Shown piece after piece: positions 16,620 to 27,858 of a stretch of 64,000 nt of DNA. Position numbers and translations under genes: made by a program. The DNA comes from a virus: positions 26,963 to 90,962 of IMG/VR virus record IMGVR_UViG_3300042566_000706. One strand, written 5' to 3'. Below the pieces are notes generated by a model that was given only the letters and a program-made list of their open reading frames with translations, searched no databases and was not told the origin of the DNA. The first letter of the stretch is position 1, and each line of letters opens with the position of its first letter.

Positions 16620-19600
16620 TTAACTAGGTGTACAGTTAGTGTCGCTTATATTATTATATGATAATGAGTTATTTGTTACATTATATGTGAAATATCCAAT
16701 TTTTACATAAGTAAATTGCGCAGAGCATACTTTAGAACTATCATTTGTAAAATATGATTCAGATAATGATGTGCTAAAATCTACTCCGTTATTAAGTGCT
16801 GTGTCAATTAGGTTAGTAGATTTTATTGAACGTTTAACTGTTACAGTTTCATCAACTGCCGTTAATCTAGTTCCATATAAATCAAATGTATATGTTGTTA
16901 CACCTTCATAATCACTCTTTAATTTAGCACTATTGATTGCGAATCTATAAAATCTAGTACTACCATTTATTGATTCACTTTGTCCAGCGATTAAATTAGA
17001 AGTGGTTGCTGAAGTTGATTCTGTTGGTAAATGTCTATTTGAATCAACGTTTGAAATTGATACATATGAACCATAATCTGCAACCCCAGTAGTTGATTGA
17101 TATAATCTAAAATTATGAGTATCGTACCCCGCGTTATTCATTAACAAGTCAATGAAAATTGCGTTTACTGTTACTGGTTCACCAACTGGTGCGCCTGTTT
17201 CGGTAAATGACGCCTCAAATAAACAATCAATAGTTGGTGTAGGCGTACTTGTTAATGTTTGTGTTGGTGTGTTTGTTGGTGTTAATGTTGGTGTAGGTGT
17301 AGGTGTAGGTGTTGCGGTATTAACAACGTATTGAATACTAAAGTCGCAATCAATAGTTGCCGTTGGTGTTAATGTCGGAGTATTAGTTGGTGTTTCAGTC
17401 GGTGTTTCAGTTGGTGTTAATGTTGGAGTGTTTGTTGGTGTTTCAGTCGGGGTCTCTGTTGGTGTTAATGTTGGAGTATTAGTCGGAGTTTGTGTTGGTG
17501 TAGGCGTTGGGGTATTAACAATCACATCAAAATCAAAATTACAATCAACAGTCGCTGTTGGTGTGTTAGTTGGGGTTAATGTAGGTGTTGTTGTTAAAGT
17601 TTGAGTTGGTGTAGGCGTAGGTGTGTTAACAACATATTGAATTGAGAAATCACAATCAACAGTTGCTGTTGGTGTTAATGTAGGTGTTTCAGTAGGTGTT
17701 TGTGTAGGTGTTTCAGTAGGTGTTAATGTTGGGGTATTGGTTGGTGTTTCAGTAGGTGTCTCTGTTGGCGTTAACGTAGGTGTATTAGTTGGTGTAGATG
17801 TTGGAGTCGGTGTTGGGGTATTAACAATTACATTAAAATCAAAAGTACAATCAACAGTTACTGTAGGTGTATTAGTTGGGGTTAATGTAGGTGTTTCAGT
17901 AGGTGTCTCTGTTGGCGTTAACGTAGGTGTATTAGTCGGTGTTTCTGTTAATGTTGGTGTAGGTGTAGGTGTTGGGTCATTAACAATATATTGTATACTA
18001 AAGTCACAATCAACAGTCGGTGTAGGTGTTAATGTAGGTGTTTCAGTAGGTGTCTGTGTTGGTGTCTCTGTTGGTGTTAACGTTGGTGTGTTAGTTGGCG
18101 TTTCAGTCGGTGTCTCTGTTGGCGTTAACGTTGGAGTATTAGTTGGGGTGCTAGTCGGTGTAGGTGTTGGTGTGTTAACAATTACATCGAAATCAAAAGC
18201 ACAATCTACAGTAGCCGTTGGGGTTAACGTAGGTGTATTTGTTGGAGTTTCAGTTAAAGTTGGTGTAGGTGTCGGTGTTGGTGTGTTAACAATATATTGA
18301 ATTGCGAAATCACAATCAACAGTCGGTGTTGGTGTTAATGTAGGTGTCTCTGTCGGTGTTAATGTAGGCGTCTCTGTCGGTGTTAAAGTCGGAGTATTGG
18401 TCGGAGTGCTAGTTGGTGTTTCAGTTGGTGTTAACGTTGGAGTATTAGTTGGGGTGCTAGTCGGTGTAGGTGTTGGTGTGTTAACAATTACATCAAAATC
18501 AAAATTACAATCAACGGTTGCCGTTGGAGTATTAGTTGGGGTTTGTGTAGGTGTTGTTGTTAAGGTTTGTGTAGGTGTTGGTGTTGGAGTATTTACAACA
18601 TATTGAATACTAAAATCACACTCAATTGTTGCCGTAGGCGTTAACGTAGGTGTTTGAGTTGGTGTCTCTGTAGGTGTACTCGTCAACGTTAATGTTGGGG
18701 TATTCGTAGGTGTTTCAGTTAACGTCGGAGTTTGAGTTAAAGTTTGAGTTGGTGTAGGCGTAGGTGTGTTAACAACATATTGAATTGAGAAATCACAATC
18801 AACAGTTGCTGTTGGTGTTAATGTTGGGGTATTAGTTGGAGTTGACGTTAGTGTTAACGTAGGTGTGTTAGTTGGTGTTAATGTTTGTGTTGATGTAGGT
18901 GTTGGTGTTGGAGTATTTACAACATATTGAATACTAAAATCACACTCAATTGTTGCCGTAGGTGTTTGTGTGGCTGTTAAAGTTAACGTTGGTGTATTTG
19001 TTGGTGTTGTTGTTAAGGTTTGTGTTGGTGTAGGTGTTGGAGTATTAACAACGTATTGAATGCTAAAGTCACAATCAATTGTTGCCGTAGGTGTTTGTGT
19101 AGCTGTTAAAGTTAACGTTGGTGTATTTGTTGGTGTTAAAGTTGGTGTTAAAGTAGGTGTAAACGTTGGTGTAGACGTTAACGTTAACGTAGGCGTATTA
19201 GTTGGTGTACTAGTTACAGTTTGTGTTGGTGTACTAGTTGGTGTGCTAGTTAAAGTTTGAGTAGGCGTACTTGTTGGTGTACTTGTTGGCGTCTTTGTTG
19301 GTGTTACCGTAGGTGTTAATGTAGGTGTAGGTGTAGGTGTTCTTGTTTGTGCAACATATACTTCACCACATTCAACAACTGGTGTGTTATCACAATCCTC
19401 AACACCCATTTCTCTAGGGAAATAGTTTGTGTTAGAACCATTTACATATAATTGTTCTAAATCAAAGTTTAATGAAACAAATTTATTTTGTGTGAATGAT
19501 AATAAGATTTGTTTGTTATTGTCACCATTAAAAAGAACCACATCACCTGTACCGTTCCAGTTCAAGTGATAGAATATGCTTCTTGAGCAATAATCCAATT

Positions 19601-22600
19601 CAACAGTTTCAACTTCAATTGGGAAACCAAGCTGGTCCAATAACATATCTCCAGCGAATCCGTCATAATATGATGTATTAACATCACAACAAGGTTCTTC
19701 TGGTGGTGTTTCTTTTAATAATAAATCTTCTGGAAACGCACTTGTGAAATTACCATCACGCAAAATTCTTAATTCTGTTGTTGGTAAAACTTCAAATTGG
19801 TTGTTAATTAAATGTTTCTTAACCGAACCCAAACAATCTTTATTTGTTATTTGAATTAGTTTATATGTAAAGCTAAATGAGTATCCATTTGTTGCTGCGT
19901 TTCTAAAATCTGTTGTGGCAAATGGGCATGGATTAAAATCTGCGGATAATATATAATCACCAATGTTTACGTTTTCAATTGTTGTTTCAATTAAAGCACC
20001 AGAAGTAATCGCAGCATCAACAATCGCTTTAGTTGATACGTTTACAGTGCTACCGGTTGCTTTTAAAACAATTGACCCGTGCTTAATACCATAATTAAAT
20101 GTTTCACGATATTGAACTTTAGGTTGTATTGTATAACCAGTGTAGTTGTCACAAAAAGTAACACCTGACATTGTTGATAAAACTAAAGCGTCTTTTGTAC
20201 CAATTAACTCAAAGAATTGTGTATGTGATCTACCATATCCTAGTGGATATGGATCGTGCTCTACTTTAAGTTGTAGACCTTCAATTTTTATTTTTTGTTC
20301 GCAGTTTGCTGCGTCTGTAAATAATAATTCAATTGGATTACCATCAATATCCCCATCTTCGTAAACGTCTGGTATGATAAACATACATGGCTCACCAATA
20401 ATTTGTTGAATTTCTAAACCACTAATATTCTCGTTGAAATTCTCAGCATTTTCTCCGCAATCATAAAATATGTTAACCGGCCAAGAAGTTACATCGTCTT
20501 GATTTCTAGTGGCTCCGCTAATTGTAATGTAAACATCACTTTTAAGTCGACAATCTTCGGTACCTTCTTCATATATGTCGCAAGGTGTTGAAACATAAAC
20601 TTGCATGCATAGTGGCTCTTCATATAAAAATTCTGAAGAGAAGAAGAAATCAATTTGTTTTGTACAAACACCATCAGCGTTTTTTTGTGAAAAGAATTTA
20701 ACTTTTTCAATACCGTCAGTGTCAACAAAAAACTCATGAGATAATATTGGTAAATCAACATTACATGTTGCTCCTGATGTAATTGCACTATATGGTATAT
20801 AATCAGTTATACATCCTGCACTATCTCTTGTGTGTGTTGTATTAATCTGGTCAATTAAATCTGATAAAGCATTTTTCCAAGAAACTTTTATGGTCGAAAT
20901 ATCTAAACCAATCCATTCTTTAAAGTCACAAATAAGTGGAGCATAAGATGTTCCAGACACAAATGAAGTGCAACCAGTTTTTGGTGTGAATTGATCAAAT
21001 AGTGTGGTACCGGTTAAATTAACTTTAGTGTCTCCAGTATATTCTACCCCGTCAACGTCAACAATTAAATGGTATGTTACCCCCGTAAGTTTTAATAAAC
21101 CTCTTAAATTTGATTCAGTACCGATTAAAGTTTCTAAATCCTCTTCAATAGCTGTTTCAAATTCAGGATATAAATTATCAACAAACTCTGTTGGTGTACA
21201 TGGTTTAACGTATTGATATTTTGGTCTACCGAAAACATTATTCTCTGTTAAGTTACCACCTAGCCATAAAGTTGTTGCTGGAATAATTTGATTTAAGATG
21301 TTAGGCCAATAAGGACCCATCTTGTCAACAAATTCGTAAACACTAACAAAATCGTATGATGTAAAACCAGAATGTGAAATGTATTCACGATAGATTTCTT
21401 CTAATGCGATGTAATTCTTTTTGTATTTTATTACATGAGAATTTCTAATATGATTTTTTAATACGTTATCAAGATACTCAGCAAAACTAATCTCGGTTTG
21501 AACATCTAGTGTGCCAAAAGATAATGTTAAGTTTTGTGATTTTCTCCAAATATCATAATCAATTGCTTTTGAAGATGATACGAAAACGTTTATATTTTTT
21601 CTATTTAATATTAAATTAGTTGAATCTAAATCGTCAACTATTTGTCCTTTAACATTATCAATACTACTTCTTAATTCATAACCGTAATCTAATCCTGGTA
21701 ATGTTCTATAATAATTGTAGAAGTCCTCACCATATGTGAATTCTCTAGATTTGGTTTTTAATGTTTTAGTTCTACCCGTTGTAATTGAATTAGCTTCATC
21801 TAAAACATCATATGATCTGTGGTCTAATGTTTCCTCATACCAACCAGAACCCATTTGAAAGAACACGTTCTCATCATTTGTTGTTGGTGATATTGGTAAC
21901 CCAGTATTTTCATCAACAGGGAAATCGGTTCTAGAACTAAATGATGTTGATGCCGTTTCTTCAACAATGTCATATGTGTAACCAGTAGTGTTAAAGGTTA
22001 ACGTTTTATTGACTTTGTTGCCTTGCATAACATCAAAGATATCTTGCTCAATTGTTGAACTAGGTAAACTTGATTCAACGTTATAAACGAACTCATCAAT
22101 TTTTACCATTTGTGGTGGTGCACCTATAAACCTTAAAAAGAAATCTAAACTACTTCTAGTACCTTTAGATTTATAGATATGTGCTAGGTTAACAACAATT
22201 CTTCTATAAAATTCAAGTTCTGCTTCAACTAAGTTTTTACCTATTGAAACCCCGTCGTATGTTTGAATTGAAGCGTTATATATTTGATCTTGTAATGTTT
22301 TCTCATCAAACATATTAATTGTATTAAAACCTAACGTGTTTGCTAAGTTTTTTAAGAATACATCTGGTATGTTATTGATGGTATCATAACTAACATTACG
22401 CATGTATGCAATGTTGTCAATATATTTTTTAACCTTATCAAAATTTTGACCATATAATTGGAAAATTTTATTGGTTTTTTGGTCATCTGTATCAAATTCA
22501 AATAATTGTGGTGATGATAGAAATCTAATTATTAAATCAGATTTGTACTCATCTACCTCAATCGCAATTGAGTTAACAGTGTCAATATAGTTTTGGTATT

Positions 22601-23510
22601 CTAAACCAACAATTCTAATATTCCAACCGTCTTTAGATACTGGCCAATTAACTTCAACTGGAATAATTTCGGTTTTTGTTCCGCCGGAAGTATCTCTAGG
22701 TATTTGAAACGTTGTCTTATATATTGGTAGTGTTTCTCTATTTAAAATTGTTTGTTCTAAATCGTCTAACCCTATATAAAACTCTTCGACAACGCCGTTA
22801 TTTGGGCGAATTAAATATGAACTTGTATATGTTGAACCAGTAAATGGCTTACCAATAACTTCGAACCCAACAACATTATTAACATCTGGCTCCGTATATT
22901 TTGTTACAGTATAAGTTGTGTTGTTAACATCAACGGCATATTTTTTATATGCTGAATATAAATTTCTTATACTATTTGTTGTTTCTCCAGTAACAACAAC
23001 TGTCGGTTCAACTAAAACAACATCTAATGGATTATACATTAATGATGTTTGTAATGTAAACGTAGTTCTATTTGTGATTATATTGTAAACAATATTTTCA
23101 GCGGTGTTTTTGTTAACACCAACAGGTGATGTACTATCTGCTAAAAGTGCTGCTGGGAAATTATTAATAATCCTAGCTGTTGAAACTCTAAATCTTTCTC
23201 TTAATGAACCATATAATGATTTTCCGGCATCTGCTTTAGAATCGTTAAATTTGATTGGTCTTTTTTCACCTGTCGACTGTGTAACAGTTGTTGGTGATTC
23301 TGTTTCAATTTTTAAATCTTCTAATGTTAAAAAATCTGAAAACGGCGCAGTTTTAAACGATTTTGAATCTTTTTCTGGTATGATTTTATCTAAAGCAAAA
23401 TTGGTATTGGTCAATTGACTAGTTCCATCGGTAATTTGACTACCGATAATACTGTCGGAAAATGTTTGATTTCCGCTCGTTGCTTGACTTGGTACCTTAT
23501 ATTTTGCCAT
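16620..23510 (-). CDS. Giant baseplate-anchored protein with Thr-Pro repeat stalk
   Basis: 2296-aa virion protein. The N-terminal part (about 1-1385) is conserved-looking structural sequence. Residues about 330-480 ([13 protein letters not shown] ... [19 protein letters not shown]) resemble the tail-protein segment that anchors fibres at the baseplate rim in many myoviruses. Residues about 1390-2093 are a Thr-Pro stalk containing 12 cassettes of DC-x-F-(S/D)-(I/F)-x-Y/V-V-V-N type plus a degenerate 13th, followed by a C-terminal globular domain (about 2095-2296) with several Cys and beta strands. I infer a long tail fibre or baseplate spike with an adhesive tip. The stop of the gene upstream and this ATG overlap as TAATG, indicating coupled translation. 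Confidence 0.7.
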   Translation of the reverse strand: MAKYKVPSQATSGNQTFSDSIIGSQITDGTSQLTNTNFALDKIIPEKDSKSFKTAPFSDFLTLEDLKIETESPTTVTQSTGEKRPIKFNDSKADAGKSLYGSLRERFRVSTARIINNFPAALLADSTSPVGVNKNTAENIVYNIITNRTTFTLQTSLMYNPLDVVLVEPTVVVTGETTNSIRNLYSAYKKYAVDVNNTTYTVTKYTEPDVNNVVGFEVIGKPFTGSTYTSSYLIRPNNGVVEEFYIGLDDLEQTILNRETLPIYKTTFQIPRDTSGGTKTEIIPVEVNWPVSKDGWNIRIVGLEYQNYIDTVNSIAIEVDEYKSDLIIRFLSSPQLFEFDTDDQKTNKIFQLYGQNFDKVKKYIDNIAYMRNVSYDTINNIPDVFLKNLANTLGFNTINMFDEKTLQDQIYNASIQTYDGVSIGKNLVEAELEFYRRIVVNLAHIYKSKGTRSSLDFFLRFIGAPPQMVKIDEFVYNVESSLPSSTIEQDIFDVMQGNKVNKTLTFNTTGYTYDIVEETASTSFSSRTDFPVDENTGLPISPTTNDENVFFQMGSGWYEETLDHRSYDVLDEANSITTGRTKTLKTKSREFTYGEDFYNYYRTLPGLDYGYELRSSIDNVKGQIVDDLDSTNLILNRKNINVFVSSSKAIDYDIWRKSQNLTLSFGTLDVQTEISFAEYLDNVLKNHIRNSHVIKYKKNYIALEEIYREYISHSGFTSYDFVSVYEFVDKMGPYWPNILNQIIPATTLWLGGNLTENNVFGRPKYQYVKPCTPTEFVDNLYPEFETAIEEDLETLIGTESNLRGLLKLTGVTYHLIVDVDGVEYTGDTKVNLTGTTLFDQFTPKTGCTSFVSGTSYAPLICDFKEWIGLDISTIKVSWKNALSDLIDQINTTHTRDSAGCITDYIPYSAITSGATCNVDLPILSHEFFVDTDGIEKVKFFSQKNADGVCTKQIDFFFSSEFLYEEPLCMQVYVSTPCDIYEEGTEDCRLKSDVYITISGATRNQDDVTSWPVNIFYDCGENAENFNENISGLEIQQIIGEPCMFIIPDVYEDGDIDGNPIELLFTDAANCEQKIKIEGLQLKVEHDPYPLGYGRSHTQFFELIGTKDALVLSTMSGVTFCDNYTGYTIQPKVQYRETFNYGIKHGSIVLKATGSTVNVSTKAIVDAAITSGALIETTIENVNIGDYILSADFNPCPFATTDFRNAATNGYSFSFTYKLIQITNKDCLGSVKKHLINNQFEVLPTTELRILRDGNFTSAFPEDLLLKETPPEEPCCDVNTSYYDGFAGDMLLDQLGFPIEVETVELDYCSRSIFYHLNWNGTGDVVLFNGDNNKQILLSFTQNKFVSLNFDLEQLYVNGSNTNYFPREMGVEDCDNTPVVECGEVYVAQTRTPTPTPTLTPTVTPTKTPTSTPTSTPTQTLTSTPTSTPTQTVTSTPTNTPTLTLTSTPTFTPTLTPTLTPTNTPTLTLTATQTPTATIDCDFSIQYVVNTPTPTPTQTLTTTPTNTPTLTLTATQTPTATIECDFSIQYVVNTPTPTPTSTQTLTPTNTPTLTLTSTPTNTPTLTPTATVDCDFSIQYVVNTPTPTPTQTLTQTPTLTETPTNTPTLTLTSTPTETPTQTPTLTPTATIECDFSIQYVVNTPTPTPTQTLTTTPTQTPTNTPTATVDCNFDFDVIVNTPTPTPTSTPTNTPTLTPTETPTSTPTNTPTLTPTETPTLTPTETPTLTPTPTVDCDFAIQYIVNTPTPTPTPTLTETPTNTPTLTPTATVDCAFDFDVIVNTPTPTPTSTPTNTPTLTPTETPTETPTNTPTLTPTETPTQTPTETPTLTPTPTVDCDFSIQYIVNDPTPTPTPTLTETPTNTPTLTPTETPTETPTLTPTNTPTVTVDCTFDFNVIVNTPTPTPTSTPTNTPTLTPTETPTETPTNTPTLTPTETPTQTPTETPTLTPTATVDCDFSIQYVVNTPTPTPTQTLTTTPTLTPTNTPTATVDCNFDFDVIVNTPTPTPTQTPTNTPTLTPTETPTETPTNTPTLTPTETPTETPTNTPTLTPTATIDCDFSIQYVVNTATPTPTPTPTLTPTNTPTQTLTSTPTPTIDCLFEASFTETGAPVGEPVTVNAIFIDLLMNNAGYDTHNFRLYQSTTGVADYGSYVSISNVDSNRHLPTESTSATTSNLIAGQSESINGSTRFYRFAINSAKLKSDYEGVTTYTFDLYGTRLTAVDETVTVKRSIKSTNLIDTALNNGVDFSTSLSESYFTNDSSKVCSAQFTYVKIGYFTYNVTNNSLSYNNISDTNCTPS
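17226..19356 (-). repeat. Higher-order Thr-Pro repeat array (A and B cassettes)
   Basis: About 700 codons of Thr-Pro repeats. Twelve cassettes occur in two types: A, with core [10 protein letters not shown] or close variants (8 copies), and B, with core FDFDVIVN (4 copies). In translation order the series is A A A A B A B A B A B A, then a degenerate copy leading into the C-terminal domain. The second half is therefore built from an A-B dimer, and the first half from A monomers. Confidence 0.9.
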
Positions 23511-24415
23511 TATTCTGTAATATCATTAAAGTTTAAAGATTCATCAATAGTTGTTCTCTCTTCACGAACTTCATATAATGTTTCATTAAATTCGTCTTTA
23601 ACTTCGTAAAGATTAAATTGTTTGTATATATAATTTTCTTTATTGTATATGCTGTATATACCACTATTAATTGCTTTAGTTTGATTACCATAAAGAGCAA
23701 GTGCTAATGTCGATGCATCATGTTCAACCATTTCAACCTCAATTGTTGTTGGGTTAAAGTATGTATTTGTAATGATTATTTCTTGGTTTGGCTGACCAAT
23801 AAAAGGTATTGTATTCGGTCTGTTTGCTGGAGACGATGATGGTGTCACCGTCAAAAACATTAAATTACTAGCAGAATCAGTATATCTATAACGAATCGCT
23901 TTTTGTGACGAGTTTGTTAAATTAGATGTGATTGGCTCACAATAAAATGAAGAAGTCACTATTCGGTAAAAATTAGGAACTTTTTTATGATTAGCATCTA
24001 GATATTCAATTCTGTGACCAATTAGACCTTGAGGTGTGAACTTGTTTCTATCCTCTGTTTCAATATTACCTAAATCTACAATAATACCTCTAACTGATGG
24101 TAATGACGCTAAAACCCCACAATCAGCTATTAATGTTCTAATTTGTTTAGGTCTAATATGTAATGTATATATTCCAATATCTGTGAAATCTGACGATTCT
24201 AATTTTAGATTGTACATACCACCTAAAACTTCAACACCATTTGAAGCACCCGTACTATCATTATGATATACTGGAGTTAAAATATCTGTTGCAGATAATT
24301 TTTTCAAAATTGGGGCGGAATCTGTCGACCTTGTCGCCGCATAATGGTAGATGATTTCAACATCTTCTGGTGATGCGTCTGCTGGTCTAACTATTCCGTA
24401 TGATCCTACTGCCAT
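23510..24415 (-). CDS. Virion protein, probable baseplate component
   Basis: 301-aa protein with no motif I recognise. It is beta-rich, ends with an acidic/charged segment ([21 protein letters not shown]), and is directly coupled (TAATG overlap) to the 2296-aa giant downstream, so it may be that protein's partner or attachment subunit. The upstream TATTTAT motif 11 nt before the ATG suggests these two genes form one late transcription unit. No signal peptide or transmembrane segment. Confidence 0.55.
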   Translation of the reverse strand: MAVGSYGIVRPADASPEDVEIIYHYAATRSTDSAPILKKLSATDILTPVYHNDSTGASNGVEVLGGMYNLKLESSDFTDIGIYTLHIRPKQIRTLIADCGVLASLPSVRGIIVDLGNIETEDRNKFTPQGLIGHRIEYLDANHKKVPNFYRIVTSSFYCEPITSNLTNSSQKAIRYRYTDSASNLMFLTVTPSSSPANRPNTIPFIGQPNQEIIITNTYFNPTTIEVEMVEHDASTLALALYGNQTKAINSGIYSIYNKENYIYKQFNLYEVKDEFNETLYEVREERTTIDESLNFNDITE

Positions 24416-24426
24416 GTGTTTTAATA

Positions 24427-24433
24427 ATAAATA
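24427..24433 (-). promoter_or_regulatory. TATTTAT late motif, 11 nt before ATG of 23510-24415
   Basis: Coding-strand ATATTTATTATTAAAACAC and the ATG. Lies in the 24-nt gap between two structural genes. Confidence 0.5.
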
Positions 24434-24439
24434 TAATTT

Positions 24440-25354
24440 TTATTGTTTTCTTACTGTAAAAAATCCATTTCCATACACTTCTAACTCACCTAAACTGTCA
24501 ACTTCACCTAATCTTAAGTTATATTCACAAACACCCTGCTTTCCTCTTTCAACAAAAATGTCAGAATATATCACAGGATCATCAATAAACCCTAAAAAAT
24601 GTTCATTTCTGGTTAACATTGCGTTTATTGTTGATTCTATTTGAAATGACGCCGTGTTCCCAGAAATATATGTAGAACCATCAGATAAATCTTTATATTG
24701 TAATCCATCTAATGTGTATCCTGTATATGCGTATGTTTCACCTTCAACTGTTGTTGTTCCGGTTGTAATTCCACTGTACGAATTTCCTGAACCATATAAT
24801 TTTAATTCGTCTACTCTACTAGTACCAACTCCTAAGAAAGTGGTGGTACCCGTATGTCCGGTAGCATAATCATAATCGTTCAAGTAATCTTGTGTAACTC
24901 CAGTAATGCTTGTATATGGCACATCAAACGTTAGTGTTCCTAATGCATTTGTGCCGGTATACCCACTAACCAAAGGTACCTGTATTGTTTTTTCAACCTC
25001 TTGAACACCCCAGGGGCTATCCATTGTTATTGTTATTGTTTTTTCACCGCTACTAGTATATGTGTGTGATGTATTTGATAGTAATGTAAATCCGGTTAAC
25101 AATGCACCGTCACCCCAATCAACTGTAAATTCGGCTTCAACAAGTTTTTTTAACCTATTTGTACTTCCGGTATTATAAACTGTAATCGCATTACCATTTC
25201 CTGAATAAGTAAAATTACATAGCTGTTCTATTTGTTCTAATTCACCATCAAATTCCACCATTACCCCCATCTCATCCAAATCTGCCTCTAAAAATATTGG
25301 TACATTGAACGTTTTTCCGGTATTTTGTAATATTTGAAATTGATTTTTATTCAT
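24440..25354 (-). CDS. Virion protein with PKD-like (Ig-like) domain
   Basis: 304-aa protein. Residues about 70-130 contain the PKD hallmark VDWGDG followed by HTYTSSGEKTITIT, that is the WGDG turn and the HxYxxxGxxxV/I strand of polycystic-kidney-disease Ig-like domains. PKD domains are common in surface glycan-binding proteins of Bacteroidota and in some phage tail proteins. The N terminus (NKNQFQILQNTGKTFNVPIFLE) and C terminus (GKQGVCEYNLRLGE) are not recognised. It follows the 252-aa gene without a gap, so is part of the same transcript that begins upstream of 31748. Likely a peripheral baseplate/fibre-connecting protein. Confidence 0.65.
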   Translation of the reverse strand: MNKNQFQILQNTGKTFNVPIFLEADLDEMGVMVEFDGELEQIEQLCNFTYSGNGNAITVYNTGSTNRLKKLVEAEFTVDWGDGALLTGFTLLSNTSHTYTSSGEKTITITMDSPWGVQEVEKTIQVPLVSGYTGTNALGTLTFDVPYTSITGVTQDYLNDYDYATGHTGTTTFLGVGTSRVDELKLYGSGNSYSGITTGTTTVEGETYAYTGYTLDGLQYKDLSDGSTYISGNTASFQIESTINAMLTRNEHFLGFIDDPVIYSDIFVERGKQGVCEYNLRLGEVDSLGELEVYGNGFFTVRKQ

Positions 25355-26113
25355 TTATTCTGGTATTTCATAAAAATTTATTGGTGTTGTTCTTAAACCC
25401 TTTCTAGATCCAGTTGAACCATTATACTCATAAATAACATATGAATGATTTGTCATATCTGTTTGCACTTCATAATACAAGTCATCATCTTGATTTAATT
25501 CTGATCCAATAATATTTTTATTGGAAAAACTTAAAATTGAACCATCCTCAGCATTAAAAAATCTAGCTGAAATGTAAAAAGTGTCACCAGAATAAACGGA
25601 ATTATCTTGGAACCAAAAGAAGTACATGTTTTCACTATTCCTGTAATTGTTACCAGTAAAAACTGGAACATGGATATAGTCACCTAAAGAGGTATAGAAT
25701 ACTTTTTGACCTAATGGTAATGATAATGTTTTGGCAAATATTAATTTTTGTGTTTCCTTTTTTGGTGTGCTATAAAATTCTATTCTGAAGAAACTCTTAA
25801 CAGTATGTGCTAATAACATAGCATTCTCTTCTGGAGATATACCAACTAGATTATAATCTAAACCATTTGAATACCCATTATTAGCGTCTAAAAAATAAAA
25901 GTAAAACCAAATATCGCTTTGATTGATTCCTGAATTTAAATATGGTTCATGTATGTATCTGGTCGTTTCGTAGTTATCAACTTGATTGATAATTTTTTTC
26001 ATCGTTTCTTTTTCATAACTAGCAAAGTTTTCTTCCCAACCAGCATTAGTTTTGAAATCAACGGATTGTGGAATGTTTAAATAAAAATCATCAGTTGTTT
26101 TTAAAATTTTCAT
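25355..26113 (-). CDS. Unknown virion protein
   Basis: 252-aa protein rich in aromatic residues and Asn, without membrane segments or known motifs. It begins MKILKTTDDFYLNIPQ and has mixed alpha/beta character. It is coupled to the 581-aa gene upstream (start and stop share bases at 26113) and abuts the PKD-protein gene downstream. Position within a run of structural genes between the gp6-like protein and the giant fibre suggests a baseplate component. Confidence 0.5.
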   Translation of the reverse strand: MKILKTTDDFYLNIPQSVDFKTNAGWEENFASYEKETMKKIINQVDNYETTRYIHEPYLNSGINQSDIWFYFYFLDANNGYSNGLDYNLVGISPEENAMLLAHTVKSFFRIEFYSTPKKETQKLIFAKTLSLPLGQKVFYTSLGDYIHVPVFTGNNYRNSENMYFFWFQDNSVYSGDTFYISARFFNAEDGSILSFSNKNIIGSELNQDDDLYYEVQTDMTNHSYVIYEYNGSTGSRKGLRTTPINFYEIPE

Positions 26114-27858
26114 TAACAGATAGTTTTCTTTTTACCAAACGCTCTAATGCCATTTGTTTTATTTAAATATTCCTTCTCATTTCTCATATAGAAATTAATA
26201 TCTTGCATAACATAATGTTGACCATTAACAAATGGAAAATTTGTTCCGTTACCTTCGTCATCGATATATCCGTGGTCATAAACGTCTCTCCATTTCCAAA
26301 TACCTTCTTTTGGAAAATATTGTACGTTATCTGGTAAATCATATATATTATCCGTATTTGAAGTTTCAATATATGGCGAAAGTTGTCTTAATTTAATTCT
26401 ATAATGTGGTTGATAATATAACCCCATTTTATTTTGTGCGCTATTACCCACATAATAAACAGAATCATCTTGATTAAAGTCGAATATTGAAACTGGGTTA
26501 GTGATTTTATGTAAAGATTCACTAATAATTCTTTCTTTTAAATTAACTGGGTCATATTCCACAAAAGCACCAATTAATACAGTGCCTTTTGGTAATGTTG
26601 TTCCACTACTAAATGTATAAGTGTCTGATCCTTGAGTTCTTGTAAATGTTTGACCAGACATTCCGGTTTCATTAGATGTTGATCCGCTGAAGTGTTCATC
26701 AACCCATGAATTATGTAAGTGAAACTTATATCCCACTTTTGGTGGGTATTCAAAATATCCAGAGCCATTTTTAAAAACAACAGACAAGTAAACTTCGCTT
26801 GGTGTAAAATCTAAATTGTTAGTAATACCAGTTAAAATAAATGGTTCCCTAAAATCAAATATCACTGACTCCATTCTATTTTTCTCAACTAACACATCGT
26901 TTTCTTGCGCGCTATTTTCAAATAATAATTTTTTTTCATCCTCAAATATTGGCGTTTCAAATCCTGCCTTATCCATTATATAAGCTGAATTATCTGTAAG
27001 TGTTTTATGTTTATGTACATAATACGAACAAGTTGTTCCTGTTACGTCGTTATCACTTAAACATCTTTTAATCATAATCACACCACTAATAGTGGTTCCA
27101 CTTAATTCGGTTTTGTCAACATTAATAACATACTTTTCAGATTCATAAACTTCATCACCAATACTTTTAATTGAATGTGCCGTACCATTGATAACCACAA
27201 ATTCTTTTTGTTCAATTCCGTGAGGGACTGGTGTTGTTAACTTATAATAACTTCCTTTATCGGTTACTCTTGCCGGTATTCCGTGTTTAGCTTTATTTCC
27301 ACTTGGTGTTTTTACCCCGCCGGTTAATGTATACGCAATAGGGTATTCGGGGTCAGAACCATAAACATAACTAAGATATAAATTCCAGTTATGGTATGGT
27401 GCGTCCATAGTTGATATTGACGCATGGTTATTGTTTCCTGTAACGCTAACACCATAACCACTATACGTGCCCATGGTTCCAGCATTTACATCTGGCTCTG
27501 TTATGACTTCACGCAATAAATCACGTCTTAAAAAAGCAAATTCATCATATGGTAAGTAACCTTCATTTTGTGCACCAGTTGCTCCGTCACCATTTAGATA
27601 TAACGACTTTTGTAATTTTGCATATCCTGTTGTTCCAGAATATAGATTTCTAAAAATCATTTTTAATTTACCATATATTTTATACTTAGGACTTTCGTTT
27701 CTCTCCTCACCAAATAATTCTTGAACATCCAATAATATTGTTTTGTCACCTTCTCTTAACAATTCTTCAGATGTATTCAAACCAATTTTAGTCACCAAAT
27801 CTTTTTCTGGTGCTTTAGCGTATTCCTTTTCTGGTAATATAATTTGTCTCTTTTCCAT
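26113..27858 (-). CDS. Unknown virion protein, probable baseplate component
   Basis: 581-aa protein beginning MEKRQIILPEKEYAKAPEKDL, with many Gly/Tyr/Asn beta-type stretches (YSGTTGYAKLQKSLYLNGDG) and an acidic centre. No catalytic signature. It overlaps the 1296-aa gene upstream by a TAATG junction and the 252-aa gene downstream. The tight coupling of 27858-31748, 26113-27858, 25355-26113 and 24440-25354 implies a fixed-ratio assembly, which would fit a baseplate wedge subcomplex. Confidence 0.55.
   Translation of the reverse strand: MEKRQIILPEKEYAKAPEKDLVTKIGLNTSEELLREGDKTILLDVQELFGEERNESPKYKIYGKLKMIFRNLYSGTTGYAKLQKSLYLNGDGATGAQNEGYLPYDEFAFLRRDLLREVITEPDVNAGTMGTYSGYGVSVTGNNNHASISTMDAPYHNWNLYLSYVYGSDPEYPIAYTLTGGVKTPSGNKAKHGIPARVTDKGSYYKLTTPVPHGIEQKEFVVINGTAHSIKSIGDEVYESEKYVINVDKTELSGTTISGVIMIKRCLSDNDVTGTTCSYYVHKHKTLTDNSAYIMDKAGFETPIFEDEKKLLFENSAQENDVLVEKNRMESVIFDFREPFILTGITNNLDFTPSEVYLSVVFKNGSGYFEYPPKVGYKFHLHNSWVDEHFSGSTSNETGMSGQTFTRTQGSDTYTFSSGTTLPKGTVLIGAFVEYDPVNLKERIISESLHKITNPVSIFDFNQDDSVYYVGNSAQNKMGLYYQPHYRIKLRQLSPYIETSNTDNIYDLPDNVQYFPKEGIWKWRDVYDHGYIDDEGNGTNFPFVNGQHYVMQDINFYMRNEKEYLNKTNGIRAFGKKKTIC

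Noticed and set aside
15581-19260. Long plus-strand ORFs of V-G-V repeats (for example 17737-18300, 15581-15868)
   Set aside because: They are antisense reading of the Thr-Pro repeats of real minus-strand genes; composition is an artefact of the repeat.
20489-20788. 99-aa minus-strand ORF in another frame
   Set aside because: Lies inside the 2296-aa gene in a shifted frame; no independent start signal.
8365-23510. A diversity-generating retroelement for the adhesin array
   Set aside because: No reverse transcriptase and no template/variable repeat pair is visible; recombination among modules explains the similarity better.
26184-26369. 61-aa and other small ORFs inside 26113-27858
   Set aside because: Frame shadows of the 581-aa gene, with no leader motif.
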